NCBI GenBank assembly: GCA_026120185.1
Contig: JANUWF010001052.1
Span: 1,240,001 to 1,304,000 of the forward strand
Reading direction: 5' to 3'
From: Voacanga thouarsii
Lineage: Eukaryota; Streptophyta; Magnoliopsida; Gentianales; Apocynaceae
DNA length: 64,000 nt
The translations under genes and the position numbers were made by a program. Shown piece by piece: positions 22,866-34,694 of the stretch; positions within the stretch are counted from its first letter, which is position 1; the number at the start of each line of letters is the position of its first letter. The notes beneath the pieces were generated by a model. That model saw only the letters and a program-made list of their open reading frames with translations. It was not told the DNA's origin and did no database searches.

Positions 22866-24447
22866 TATTTAAGTTTTATCATGATTATTTTCATTAAGTT
22901 TGAATTTTTATTTTCTTGCATTCCATAAAAATAGGAATGTTGTCTTAGGGGAGACATGAAGAGAATGTCCTAATCTTATCCTCATGTCCTAAAAAGAATT
23001 CTAGTCCTATTTATTACCTCTAGCTTGTCCTAACATCTTTATAATTCAAAACCATTAAATCCTTTCTTTTAAATTCGAAAAAAAATTCTGGGATAACTCC
23101 TCCACCATGAAATTCGAAAATCAGCTATGGTGGTTGGGTAGTTGGCCGAAAATAGGAGGGTAAATAGGAAGGGTTCCAAGAGAAAATCAATCACCATGAA
23201 AGGACCTTCAAATCTACCTTCATGTTGTTCATACTTTAGTGGAAAGAAATCTGGAAATTTTTCAGAATTGTTGCAGACCCTTTCTTTGAAAATTCAAGCC
23301 ATAATCCCATTCATTTGCTGCCAAGAAAATGGTCATTTTATGTGGCTTGGAAGCTGGAAAAACTGTGCAAATTTCGGACTGCACAAAACAGCACCAAACC
23401 AGAAAAAAAACTGGGCATTTCGCAGCTTGCAATCAAGGAAATGAAGCTGTTTTTAGTTCACCTTCAAGCCAGCAAATCTCTTCTGTATTTGTCTAGAAAT
23501 AAGGCTGAAAAACCAACATTGGAAGATCCTCAAACACCCCAGAAGAACCTCTGAAAATTGAGCTAAGAGGGTGCAAAATTCTGCACCAAAAATTCTGCAA
23601 TCATCGAAAATTCTGAACAACTTGAAACCAGAAATTTCCAGCCTTGCTTCCTTCTAGCCTAAGGCCGAAAATCATCTCCAACCTCTGTAAAAATTGAGCT
23701 TGCTCAGCTGTAGACTGAACACCATAAACCCCACTCTTACCTTGAGCATAAGGACTCCATAGCTGCACCACAAAACACTCCTAAGATCACTCCATTCAAA
23801 CTCTTTTGAACTTCAAATAATTTCAGCATTTTACTCCATTAAAATCACTCTTGCATTAGGCTAATTAACCAGAATTTTCTCTGCCTTCATGGACTGAATT
23901 TCGGCCAGCCTTGAGCAACATTAACCTTCAATCATTTCAGGAAAAACTCCATGTTCAGCCGGCACCATTGAAAGACATAGAAACCTCTCTTGATCAAAAC
24001 ACCATAGCTAACCTCTTACCTTAAACCTCTCCACTATTTCCTCCATTTAAATTTCAAAAAAATCTGATCATCCCCTCTCTTTCTAGCTGAAAACCGAAAC
24101 CCTCATTCATTCCATACCATTCGGCCAGCCTTCTACCAAAATTCGTGCAGCATTCTTCCAAATTCTCTCCATTTTCACCTAGAACACCAAGAACACCAAG
24201 AACACACACTAACCTTCTTCAAGCCTAACCCTACTCCAAACACCTCCAATCACTCTCAAACACTCCAAATCACTTCCATTTAATCCCTAAACCTCATTTC
24301 TGGTATTTATAACACAAAACCTCGCAAACAAAAATTTTCAAGCGGATCGAAATCAACCTTTTTCTTGAAGGCCACAAGAACATCAACAAGGTAAGTCAAG
24401 AACAACTTTCTTATTCATCTTCTTCCATTCGATTATATCATTCTAAT

Positions 24448-24449
<2 letters not shown>

Positions 24450-24490
<41 letters not shown>
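24450..24490. repeat. (CT)n microsatellite in giant LTR copy 1
   Basis: About twenty uninterrupted CT repeats. The inverted copy has a (GA)n tract at the equivalent place. Confidence 0.95.
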
Positions 24491-24491
<1 letters not shown>

Positions 24492-27065
24492 ACCGAAATG
24501 GTTGATCAAACATCAACCATGATCGTTTGTTTCGTTGGACCATTCAAGACACTCCATCGCGCGTGGACCTTCTTTTGTCTTCTTCGAAGTACTCGACAAT
24601 CAAGTATTCATTCTTAAATCTCTCTTATTAAATTCTGAAATCATGTCTCTTAGGTGTTGATAGGGAGATGGAATATGATTGGGAGATTGAGTATATGCAT
24701 AAAGGGATTGGGGTTAGGACATGATGATTGTTGTATATGACTAGGATATATGTATTTTCCTTTCGAATCATTGTATGTTCTTCATGCTTAATGAATTTTA
24801 TGGATATTTGAAGCATGATTAGAAATTATGACACCAAGGTGATTAGGCTTTTATGTTCTTATTTTTCCATGGAAACCATGATTGATGATTATGCTTAGTA
24901 GGATTTTGGCCATGTGATGGTATGCGATAGTTCAAGTGTATGTTCATGAATGGAATGGTTTATTGTTTGATGATGGAGAATGTGATCATGAATCTTTTCT
25001 AGCACTAAGAAAATAATAATAAGAGATTATTTTCTTATTAATTCTAGGTTATGTTCATTAACAAAATTTATTACAAAAAAATTAGAATTACTACTATATT
25101 TTCCCTCAAAATTCGAAACACTAGGGGATTTGGATTGGAATATTTAATTAGGCTATTAATATTTTTATTAAACAAAAATTTAATAAAATTCATTTATTCT
25201 TAATTTTATTTATAATTAATTAATTATTATCTATTAAAAAATTATTTAATTTATTATTTATTTATAATAAAGCTATTTTTAAATTATCATTTATTAAAAT
25301 TATTTAGGACTTAATATTATTTAAAATTCAAACATTAGTTTATTTATTATTAATAACACTCAAGAGTTGTTATTTGAGTCTATAATTTATTAGCAATTAT
25401 TTTAGAACCCCTAGTTATTTTAACTTATCAAACTAGACTTATTTTATAAAATTTTTTTAGCATCTAGCCTTAAAGCTTAGGACATTGAGGTCGTGGTTAA
25501 TCATGGTTGTAACTAGTTGAGCTAAGAATTATTTATGTAAGGCGGGTATAGCTTGAATGTGACCTTATGTTTGGTGTTTACCCCAGGCGGAGTTAGGTCA
25601 GCCTTGGAAGATTTTTGAGTTTGAGCAAGCAAAGAAGCAGGTAAGCTCCTGCATGGAGTTTTGTGAAGACCAAAAGTTATTGTGGCAAGCAAATGCAATG
25701 TATATGGACATTTATTTGTAAATGCAATTAAGGACTGTTTTTCCTTTTTTATTTCAGTCAAGCAAATCATTTGAAAATTGAACAAGTAGTTTTACACAAA
25801 TCTAAACTTTTTCTAAAACCCAACTTGACTAGACTTTTGGAAACCCTTAATTGCTATTTTCAAATAAAGCAAAGTTTGATCAATTTTCTCCCAAGGGGAA
25901 CAATCAACGTTGAGTACTCAATAAGGGTAGACCACCAGGACTAGTCTTTGAAGGGTTAGGGTAAGTCTCTCAGTAGGTGGCCACCTCTGAGGGGTGAGTC
26001 CTTCCTGGATAGGATGCCAGTCCGGTAGGTCATACCGGTCCGAGCTAGCAAGTTTCAGTCATGTGGACTGTGTGTTCCGGAATGGACAACCGGTAAGTTT
26101 GGGTGTAGAGATGGAGTATCTCACCCGATAGGCTGTACACCTACCTTTTGTCAGCTTGCACAAAGTGTGGCATTCTGACAGTTATTTAGTCATGGGGCCC
26201 AACGTGTGGTAACCCATGGCTACCCATTTGAGTGGTTGTATTTATTGTGCACATGTATAGTTTGAAAAGCGAAACACCACTCTTTATTTTCAGCATTTAT
26301 TTATTGCTTGCCAACACTTTTCCTTATGAAACTTTTACAACCTGCATACATGAGTTATTTTACCTGAACCACTCAAAGCACACACGGGCTTACTGAGATT
26401 TTTATCTCACCACCTTTTATGCCTATTTTCAGGAAGATCCTGCTGTGGAGGTCATTAGCTAGATTGTTGCATGTGCTTGAAGACTCATGTTATTTACTTT
26501 AAGTGTTGTTTGAGAGATTGTTGCAAACAATTTATTTTGGATTTGTTCCAGTACTTATCTTTTGGGTTGTAATAAGTTTAAATTTTAAAGTCTTTATTTT
26601 ATTTTATTTTTATGTAACCTAGTTATAAAGACCCCTTGTCCTCTGGACGGGGCGACATCCCCGACCCTGATGGGCCTAGGTAGTGGGGTGTTACACATAT
26701 GGAGTTACATATCAAGAAGTCCTTATTAGAAGATCTTTAGACTAGGAAGTGTTATTTAAGGTATATCTATTAATTCCTATATCTTCTTATCTCTTAATTC
26801 ATATGACTTCACCTTGAAGCTTCAAAGGAGATATTTTTCAAAGTCTTTGAAAAATCACAGAATTTTGGATGGAATAGTTTGAATCCAAAAGGTTCATCCA
26901 GAATCCTGTAAACTATGTTAAAAAATTTTCTGTCTGGTTAGTGCCAGTTTGGACTTACCTTTTGGATGCATCTTCGTCCAAAACCTGAGTCCAAAACACG
27001 AATGAGTTTAAACAGAAAATTTATAGCCGTATCTTTATGATCGTTGGCATTCCACTTTTTGGCTC

Positions 27066-27073
27066 TATAAATA
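27066..27073 (+). promoter_or_regulatory. TATA box in 5' LTR of SIRE-like copy 1
   Basis: TATAAATA within GGCTCTATAAATAGCC. It is also present in the 3' LTR at 36538-36545. The second SIRE-like copy reads TGTAAATA at 57694-57701. Confidence 0.6.
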
Positions 27074-27747
27074 GCCCTTAATGCAAGGTTAGATACAATA
27101 ATTTTGAAACATTCATCTTAGAAACACCATTGCTCAATATTTTCAAAAATCTCCTTTTATCTAATCTTCAAAGTGAATTCATTTTATATTAAAGGTAAAA
27201 GTACTTGTGCTTTATATCAGAGTGAACATCTGCTCAAGTAAGTGAACTCTTTACTGTTCTCCTGATTATTCAAATCTTTGTTGTAGAGCAAGGTTGTGGT
27301 AAAACCCATTGGGGTGATCCTTGTTTTGTGGTTGTTCAAGGTTGTGGAGTAAAACCCAGTGAGGTGATCCTTGATGTGTTTGCGTGACTGAGAGATTGTG
27401 GAAAACCTAGTGTGGTGATCCTCTCTTGTATGTGATTTGGTTTCATTAAGTGAGGTTAATGAAATAGGGTTGAAAATCCTTGAGTGTAGGTTTAAGGTAG
27501 TGGACGTAGATCATTGTTGATCGAACCATTATACATCTTTTGTCTCTTTTTATTATGTTATTCATTTACAGTTTTTGTTCTTCTTTCATTGTTTAAATTT
27601 GGATACACATCTACGAGTACTTAGATAACTTTCTTTGCTTCCATAAATTCAGCCCAAGTTTCTTGATGATCATCATTGTTCAGGTTTAATAGTCAAATCA
27701 AAAAAATTATTTTTGCTTGCCAAAAACCTTCTCTAAGGTTTTTTATT

Positions 27748-27759
27748 TGGTATCAGAGC
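27748..27759 (+). other. Primer-binding site (initiator tRNA-Met)
   Basis: TGGTATCAGAGC lies two bases after the LTR end. It is the standard copia primer site complementary to the 3' end of initiator tRNA-Met. Confidence 0.93.
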
Positions 27760-27805
27760 TTGGTCTACATTTTCTTGGTCTAACAACCTTGTAGAAATGA
27801 TCCTC

Positions 27806-29660
27806 ATGGCAAGCTCTTCCTCTTTTTCGTATGTTGAAGGATCTTCACCAAATCGTCCTCTTTTATTTAGTGGTAGTAACTATACCTTTTGGAAAAATAG
27901 AATGAAAATTTATGTGTGTTCTATTAACTTCGAGTTTGGAGTTTGATAGAAAATGGTCCTTTTATTCCATCAAAGATGATTGATGGCATAAAAATACCTA
28001 AACAAAATGATGAGTACAGTATGGAGGATAATGCGAAAATGACTCTAAATTTTCAAACTATGAACATTTTATGTTGTGCACTAGATGCAATTGAATATAA
28101 CCGTGTTAGTGGTTGTGATTTAGCCCATGATATGTGGAGATTACTTGAAGTCACCCATGAAGGAACTAACTAAGTCAAAGAATTAAAATTGGGGCTTCTA
28201 ATTCATGATTATGAATTGTTTACTATGAGGCCAAATGAAAGCATCACTGAGATGTTCACAAGATTTACTAATATTTCAAATGGTCTTAAAGCTTATGGGA
28301 AGGTTTATTCTCTTGGAGAACAAAACCGAAAAATTTTAGATTCTTTATCAAAAAACTGACAGCCTAAAACTTTTACTGTAAAAGAATCCAAGGATTTAAA
28401 ATCCTTATCTACTGAAGAATTGCTTGGATCTTTTTTAACTCATGAGATGTAGATTAAAAGATTTCATGAATCTGATGTTCATCATAGATAAAAAAAGGAG
28501 ATAGCACTGAAGGCTGAAAATGAAGATGAGGAAACTAGCCTATTGGAAACTTGTGAGGATATGGAAATGGATAATGATGATTTGGAGATGATAGCAAAGA
28601 AATTCAGACGAATGTTCAACAAAGAAAATTACAAAAAAGGAAGAAAGTATATAAGAAGGAAAGGACAAACCTTTGGTTTCAAACCTTAATGTTTTGAATG
28701 TAAAAGCACTAATCACTTCATTGTTGACTGTCCGGTTGCAAAAGGAAAGGAAAGAAGATCGTCCAAGAAGAAGAAAGACCTGAAGGTAAAGAAAGGTAAA
28801 TGTTTGATGGGAACTTAGGACTTAAATGAAAGTGAGTCTGAGGATGGAGATTCTGAAGAAGAAACTGCCAACATTTGCTTCATGGCATTGGAAAATGAGG
28901 TAAACCTTTCAACATCGGACTGCATGTCTAATTCGCTTATATCTATGACTGAAAAGCATGTTGATCCTAATGAGTTGTTATGTGACATGTTTCATGAATT
29001 AAAAAAACTGTCCAGAAAAAAATAAAGATTTAAAATTAAAGGTTAAATGTCTGATGGAAGAAAATGAAGCCTTGTTAAATGACTACAAAATGTCTTTTGA
29101 AACACATACATATGCCATAATTGAGAAAGATGTGATCATGACCGCTTTGCATCATGCATCTCTAGAAAATTAAAACTTGTGTGATAAAATTCAAACTCTT
29201 GAGAAAAAGGGTTAGCACATTTGATGATATGAAGAATAGAGTAAATGATCGTACCAGTTGCATTGAAAAATTCACAAATGGCAAAAATAATCTGGAAAAG
29301 TTACTTGGAACTCATCATCAAATTGGTAACCAAAGTGGCTTAGGATATAGACACGAGGATAAAGATAAAATTCGTAAGCCCAGATTTATTTTTGCTGAAA
29401 ATCGAAGTAGCTTAGGATATGAACATGAGAATAAAAACAAGAAGAACATGTCTTAATATGTCAATTTTGCTTCTTCTTACAACACAAACAAAGTATACTC
29501 ATATTGTGAAAAATCGGGACATATAGTTTCAAGATGCTTTATCAAAAGAAAAGTGGAAACCAGTGGAGTTACACTCTGGAAAATCAAAGAAAATGTTACT
29601 AACCTTCATGGACCCAAGAAAGTGTGGGTACCAAAAATCATTCCTCTTTCTCATGTATAG
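27806..29660 (+). pseudogene. Gag of SIRE-like copy 1
   Basis: It starts MASSSSFSYVEGSSPNRPLL, the usual start of SIRE-type Gag, then NYTFWKNRMKIYV. The first TGA comes after 46 codons and the reading then shifts frame. Capsid-like sequence continues to about 28440. A zinc knuckle CFECKSTNHFIVDC is near 28694. An acidic/lysine-rich stretch and a coiled-coil-like region (29180-29450) follow. A second knuckle near 29494 has lost its first cysteine (SYCEKSGHIVSRC). Several stop codons break the frame (for example 28358, 28450 and 28687). Confidence 0.85.
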
Positions 29661-29663
29661 GCA

Positions 29664-30266
29664 CGGTCTTTAAGCTTTACCAAGTGATTCTTGGACAGCG
29701 GTTGTTCAAGACACATGACTGGAAACGCAGCTCTGTTGGAAGACATTCAGGCCACACATAAAGGGTTTGTTACATTTGGAGATAAGAAGAAAGGAAAGAT
29801 TCTCAGCATTGGTAATATTGGTAAAGGTTCTTTGACTATTATAAAGCAAGTCTTACTCATTGATGATTTGAAACATAACCTGCTCAGCATTAGCCAACTG
29901 TGTGACAATGGGTGCAAAGTTATTTTTGAAAAAGATTCTTGTTCTATTCTTGACTGTGGAAATCTTGAAACAATCTTTATTGCCAAACGCATGGGAAATG
30001 TATATGTGTTTTATCTTAATGACCTTGTAGCAAAAGGAATAAGATGCCTATCCGTTCATGATAATGATGGTTATCTTTGGCATAGAAGATTAGGTCATGT
30101 ATTTTTTCATTTGCTAAATAAACTATCCTCAAAAGAACTTGTTAGAGGTCTGCCAAAAATAAAATTTGATAAACACAAAATTTATGATGCATATCAGTTT
30201 GGGAAACAAATCAAACTTCTTTTAAACCAAAGAAAATTATTTCTACCACAAAACCTCTTGAATTAG
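29664..30266 (+). pseudogene. Copia protease end and GAG-pre-integrase domain, copy 1
   Basis: The WFLDSGCSRHMTGN protease active-site block is at about 29684-29720; the catalytic Asp-Ser-Gly triplet is kept. A run of about 190 codons follows with LLSISQLCDNGCKVIF and the GAG-pre-integrase block LWHRRLGH near 30077-30100, then the Cys/His region before the integrase core. The frame is lost around 30215-30265, at the junction with the integrase core. Confidence 0.88.
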
Positions 30267-30911
30267 TTCATATGGATTTGTTTGGATCTATGAGAACTGC
30301 TAGTCTTGGTGGTAAGAAATATGCATTTGTCCTTGTTGATGATTTTTTTTAGATTTGCTTGGACCGTATTTCTTGGACAAAATGATGAAGCCTTTTCAGA
30401 ATTTTTAAAACTGATAAAGCGCGTCCAAAATTCAATCGGATTCAAACTGATTTCTATTAGAAGTGATAATGGCAAAGAGTTTTGCAACAGTGAATTTACT
30501 CACTTCTGTGATGAAAATGGAGTCTTTCACAATTTTTCAGCAGTAAAAACTCCTCAACAAAATGGTGTTGTTAAAAGAAAGAATCGTACTTTGCAAGAAA
30601 TGGCTAGATCAATGCTTTGTGAAAATGTCCTTCCAAAATATTTTTGGGCGGAAGCTGTTAACACTGCTTGCTATATAGTAAATCGAGTTATGCTAAGACC
30701 ATTCTTGAGAAAAACTCCTTTTGAACTTATATTTGATAAAACTCCTTCTATCTCGTATTTTAAAGTATTTGGATGCAAATGTTTTATCCTAAATACAAGA
30801 GATAATCTTAGAAAATTTGATAGTAAGTCCAATGAAGCCATATTTCTTGGATATTCTTGCAACAAGAAAGCTTATAGAGTATATAACAAAAGAACTCTTT
30901 GTGTGGAATAA
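30267..30911 (+). pseudogene. Copia integrase core, copy 1, with a lost catalytic residue
   Basis: The first core block (HMDLFGSMRTASLGG, about 30269-30315) is in one frame and the rest is in another after a T-run near 30345. The second catalytic Asp is present in SIRSDNGKEF. The third catalytic Glu, normally in NGVVERKNR, is Lys here (NGVVKRKNR, about 30562-30588). The C-terminal part with FGCKCFILN and GYS...KAYRVYN is present up to a stop at 30909. Confidence 0.87.
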
Positions 30912-31269
30912 TGTATGTATGTTTTATTTGATGAATCTAACATTTATACTTCAAAAAGAGATGACGATGATATAGAGTGTTCGAAAGCAACTAAGTTAGA
31001 TCAAGTTATAGCTCCTCTGCTAGACACTGATGCAAAAGAGGAGAAAATCGAAGAGCTGCAGATTGAACAAGAAAAGGAGCAAACCGAAGATTCTATAAAT
31101 CAATAATTATCAAAAGACTGAAAATATAAAACAGGTCACCAAAAGAACAGATTACTGGAGATCCAAACCAAGGAGTTAAAACTTGATGATATTTTATCGA
31201 CAACTTCGCTCTTCTTTCAAATATTGAACCTAGCTGCATTGATATTGCATTACATGATGAATTTTGGAT

Positions 31270-32139
31270 TATTGCCATGCAAGAAGAGTTAAATCAATTC
31301 GAAAGAAATCAGGTTTGGAAACTTGTCCCTAGGCCGCATGATCATCCTGTTATTGGTACTAAATAGGTTTTTAGAAATAAACTTGATGAAAATGGGACTG
31401 TAATTAGAAACAAAGCCAGATTGGTTGCTCAAGGATTTAATCAAGAAGAAGGCATTAATTATAATGAAACATTCGCTCCTGTTGCTAGACTAGAATCTAT
31501 ACGAATGTTACTTGGCTTTGCATCCATTAAAATTTCACGCTTTATTAAATGGATATCAAAAGTGCCTTTCTAAATGGCTTTATTGAAGAGGAAGTGTACC
31601 TTGAACAGCCACTTAGTTTTACTCATGAGCACTTTCCAAATCATATTTTCAAACTCTCTAAAGCTCTCTATAGATTAAAGCAAGCTCCAAGAGTTTGGTA
31701 TGAAAGGCTTAGTGGTTTCCTAATCTCAAAAGGATTTTCTAGAGGCTTAATTGATAATACCTTGTTCATCAAATCTGATAATTCTGGTGACTTACTGATT
31801 GTTCAAATCTATGTTGATGATATTATCTTTGGCGCTACTAACGACTCTTTGTGCAAGATGTTTGCTAAGACTATACAACAAGAATTTGAAATGAGTATGA
31901 TGGGAGAATTGAACTTCTTGCTCGGACCGCAAATTAAGCAAACCAAGGATGGAATCTTCATAAACCGGGCTAAGTATGCCAAAGAGTTACTCAAAAGATT
32001 TGGAATGAATGAAGCAAAAGAAATCAGCACACCTATAAGTAGATCCATAAAACTTGACCACGATGAAAAGGGTAAGAAGGTAGATGAACGTAAATATAGA
32101 GGCATGATTGGGAGTCTACTATATCTTACTGCAAGTTGA
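31270..32139 (+). pseudogene. Copia reverse transcriptase, copy 1
   Basis: The RT fingers begin with the [18 protein letters not shown] block near 31276. A TAG replaces a conserved Trp codon near 31363 and a frameshift lies near 31530. The main open segment (31549-32139) covers [23 protein letters not shown], the active-site YVDD at 31810-31821 and the connection block. A single TGA at 32137-32139 separates it from RNase H. Confidence 0.9.
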
Positions 32140-32751
32140 TTGGATATCATGTTTTCGGTATGTCTTTATGCTCGTTTTCAATCTTGTCCGAAGGAATCTC
32201 ATTTATGTGCAGTAAAATGTATACTTCGATACTTAATTGGCACATATGATTATGGATTATGGTATCCTCACACTAATACATTTGATCTTATAGGATACAC
32301 TGATGCAGATTATGCAATATGTAAAGTTGAAAGAAAAAGCACAAGTGGCCATTGTCAATTTCTTGGACATTCTCTTGTATCATGGCACAGTAAAAAACAG
32401 GCGTGCGTATCCTTATCCACCATTGAGGCTGAATATATTGCAGTTGGAAGTTGTTGTGCTCAAATTTTATGGATGAAGAATACATTGCTAGATTTTAATC
32501 TTAACTTTAATTGCGTACCTATATTATATGATAATACAAGTGCCATCATTCTGACAAAAAATTCAGTGCAGCATTCAAGGACAAAGCACATAGAAGTCAA
32601 GCATCACTTCATCCGAGATCATGTGCTCAAAGGCGATGTGTGTGTTGAATATATTTTAACAGATGAACAACTTATAGATATATTCACTAAACCTCTAGCT
32701 GAGGATAGATTCAATAATCTAAGAAGAGGTTTAGGAATCACAAGAGTTTGA
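32140..32751 (+). pseudogene. Copia RNase H, copy 1
   Basis: About 200 open codons in the same frame as the RT. The RNase H motifs GYTDADYA, STIEAEYIA and YDNTSAI and the closing TRTKHIEVKHHFIRDH-like and DIFTKPLAE blocks are all present. The domain itself is uninterrupted; only the preceding stop separates it from RT. Confidence 0.9.
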
Positions 32752-33136
32752 TATCTAATCATGTGGCATAAGTTTTCTTTTTGCAGGATTCATAAGGAGA
32801 AATGGTTTTGGAAACAAAGTTCTACATCCAAAATACCTCATTCTCTATTTTGGACACAGTGTTTGAATCCAATTCTCTTTTCCAAAATGCTTTTCAAGAA
32901 AAACATTCTTTTGAATAAATGCTTCCGATTAGGTTTGGTTCCAAAACCTATCCTTGATATTATCTTATTCTGATTTTTGAGTTTCAAAATTTTGGTTAGT
33001 GCGTTTTTCTAAACTTCTCATAAAAACTTATGTTTCCAAGGTGCTTTATCTTCACAATACTCAAGGCATTCAAAGAAATTTATTTTGTTCTTCTTTGAAA
33101 CCCTAGTAGCCGTCCTTCTTCCAAAACAAATCCTCT

Positions 33137-34694
33137 GTGCTCTTCTTCTCTAAAAACCAAAAGCCCAGAAAAAGCTTTAATCTTTCAATAGCCAAGACTA
33201 AATCCACTGTTCCAAAACCTAAGAAGGAGCAAAAATCTTCTCCGGTGTTAAAGAAAAAGGCTTCGGGTTCAACCAAGGCGAAAGCAAAGGAAGCTTATCC
33301 TCAACCTCACTTTTCTGTTTCTTACTATGATTCGTCAAAATCTTCTTTAGAACAAGTGAGTTCTGCAAATCAAGTACCTCGATTTCTTAACTCAAAATGT
33401 GAGACTGAATACAATGACTGGGTTTCAAGAAATCGAACTGTTATCTCTGGTTATCGGGTGAACCACTCTGCATTTATGAATTTGTCTAATATTCTGGATA
33501 TGTTTAATCATGTTGGGTGGGGGAGTTTGTTGTCCGTTGATGAGAAAATTTATACTTCTTTAGTCTGGAAATTTTATGCAAACTTGAGGAAAGGGAAATT
33601 AGAAGAAACTGAAGGTGGGTTTATGATTCGATGGTATGTAACAAGAGTAAAAGGAAGAGATTTTGAATTTGACCATAGGCTGTTAAATAGAATCTGTGAT
33701 GTTAGAGATGCCGAATTTCAGTATTTTGAGTTGAACAAGTTTCCCGAAGGAAATGAAATTTTTGTTCTGAAAATTTTTGAAAAGTTATTCACTAGTAGGA
33801 AAAGTTTTGAGAATTCTAAAAATAGGAGTTCTAAATGGCTAAATGGCTTGGGTAGAATTTTGCATCATATGGTGTCAACCATGGTTGTTCCTAGTTCTGG
33901 CCATAAGACTTCTATAAGTATTCTTCAAATGGTGGTCATGTTAGCCTTAGCTGAGGGAAGACAGATAAATTTTGGGTTTCTGGCAACCAAGCTTATGTTG
34001 CAGTCTAGAAACACATCAAGCAAGGCTTTACCATTTTGGAAATTTGTTGACAAAAGTTTTCAGATTTTTTTAAGTTAATTTAAATTTTGTTCCTTGTGAT
34101 CCTTCAAGAACAAAAGTTTACAGCTTTGATTCATTTGAAAAGATGGGATATGTTAGGGAGAATAATTCTTGGAAATTGCTTAGAGAAACTGCTGGAAAAG
34201 AACGAGAGAATCTGATGAAAATTAAGGAAGAAGAAAAATCTGTTTCTAGTTCTAGTACTAAACGAAAATTTGATGAAGGTAATGTTCAAGACATGGGTTT
34301 GTCTGAAAATATTCTGGGAGCAATTAGCTCTTTTGTTGAGAAATTGGATCTTCTCAGCTTAGAAATCAAGAACCTTGGAAACAGAATTTCTGTCATTGAG
34401 CAATCTGCTAAGCCTTCTGCTTTTATATCTGATCATGAAAAAGCTGAACATTTTTCAGAGGACAAGTCTGAACTGCCTGCGGATGTCATGGCTCCTTCTC
34501 CTGAACCCTCTCCTGAACCATCTCCACAGCCCTCCCTATTAAAGAAGACAGACATTCCTACTCCTTTTCCCAAGCCCAAACCCTCTGGAAAAAGACAGAA
34601 GCACGTGGTTGTGAAAAGAAAATCTAACAGAATAGCTGGTCAATTTTCAAAGAAGGGTGCTGGATCTAAGACTGAAACAATCAATATTTCCTAG
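33137..34694 (+). pseudogene. Additional SIRE ORF downstream of pol (putative plant transposon protein domain)
   Basis: Two open segments, 33137-34078 and 34143-34694, are in different frames. They are probably one ORF broken by an indel in the T-run near 34067 or joined by an intron. The second SIRE-like copy starts the same protein with ATGGCAAAGAC at 63191; here the ATG is ATA (about 33188). The region holds a Lys-rich N-terminus, then a block with RNRTVISGYRVN, GWGSLLSVDEKIY, LVWKFYANLR and FDHRLLNRICDV, resembling the 'putative plant transposon protein' domain. A coiled-coil-like segment (LDLLSLEIKNLGNRISVIEQ), a Pro-Glu-Ser repeat (PSPEPSPEPSP) and a basic tail follow. SIRE elements often have an extra, sometimes env-called ORF here. 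I see no signal peptide or membrane anchor, so I do not call it an envelope. Confidence 0.7.

Larger units (their letters stand above)
22555..26695 (+). mobile_element. 4.1-kb noncoding LTR-like unit (giant solo LTR), copy 1
   Basis: The ends are TGTGAAACCCC...GGGGTGTTACA, flanked by a perfect CATAT duplication (22550-22554 and 26696-26700), inside the 5' LTR of SIRE-like copy 1. No open frame with family resemblance is present and the two ends do not repeat each other, so it is a single LTR rather than a whole element. The inverted copy at 39420-43720 shares the ends, the CCTACCTGAG-type block near 26000, the tRNA-like stretch and the microsatellite. The size and ends fit the large LTRs of Tekay/Del or Tat/Ogre-type gypsy elements; I cannot choose between them. 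Orientation is relative only. Confidence 0.8.
22371..27745 (+). repeat. 5' LTR of SIRE-like copy 1 (split by a 4.1-kb unit)
   Basis: Segments 22371-22554 and 26701-27745 add up to 1,229 bp and align with the 3' LTR (1,243 bp). A TATA box TATAAATA lies at 27066-27073. R/U5 contains three loosely repeated units with GTTGTGG...AAAACC...GGTGATCCT between 27290 and 27430. The last dinucleotide is TA instead of CA. Confidence 0.88.

Noticed and set aside
23142..23554. 100-aa open frame in giant LTR copy 1, and the similar 102-aa frame at 42545-42853
   Set aside because: Both are parts of the 4-kb LTR-like unit. They are not in corresponding frames between copies and have no motif.
33137..34694. 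Call of the extra SIRE ORF as an envelope gene
   Set aside because: No signal peptide, transmembrane helix or processing site is visible; the composition is basic and Pro/Ser-rich instead.
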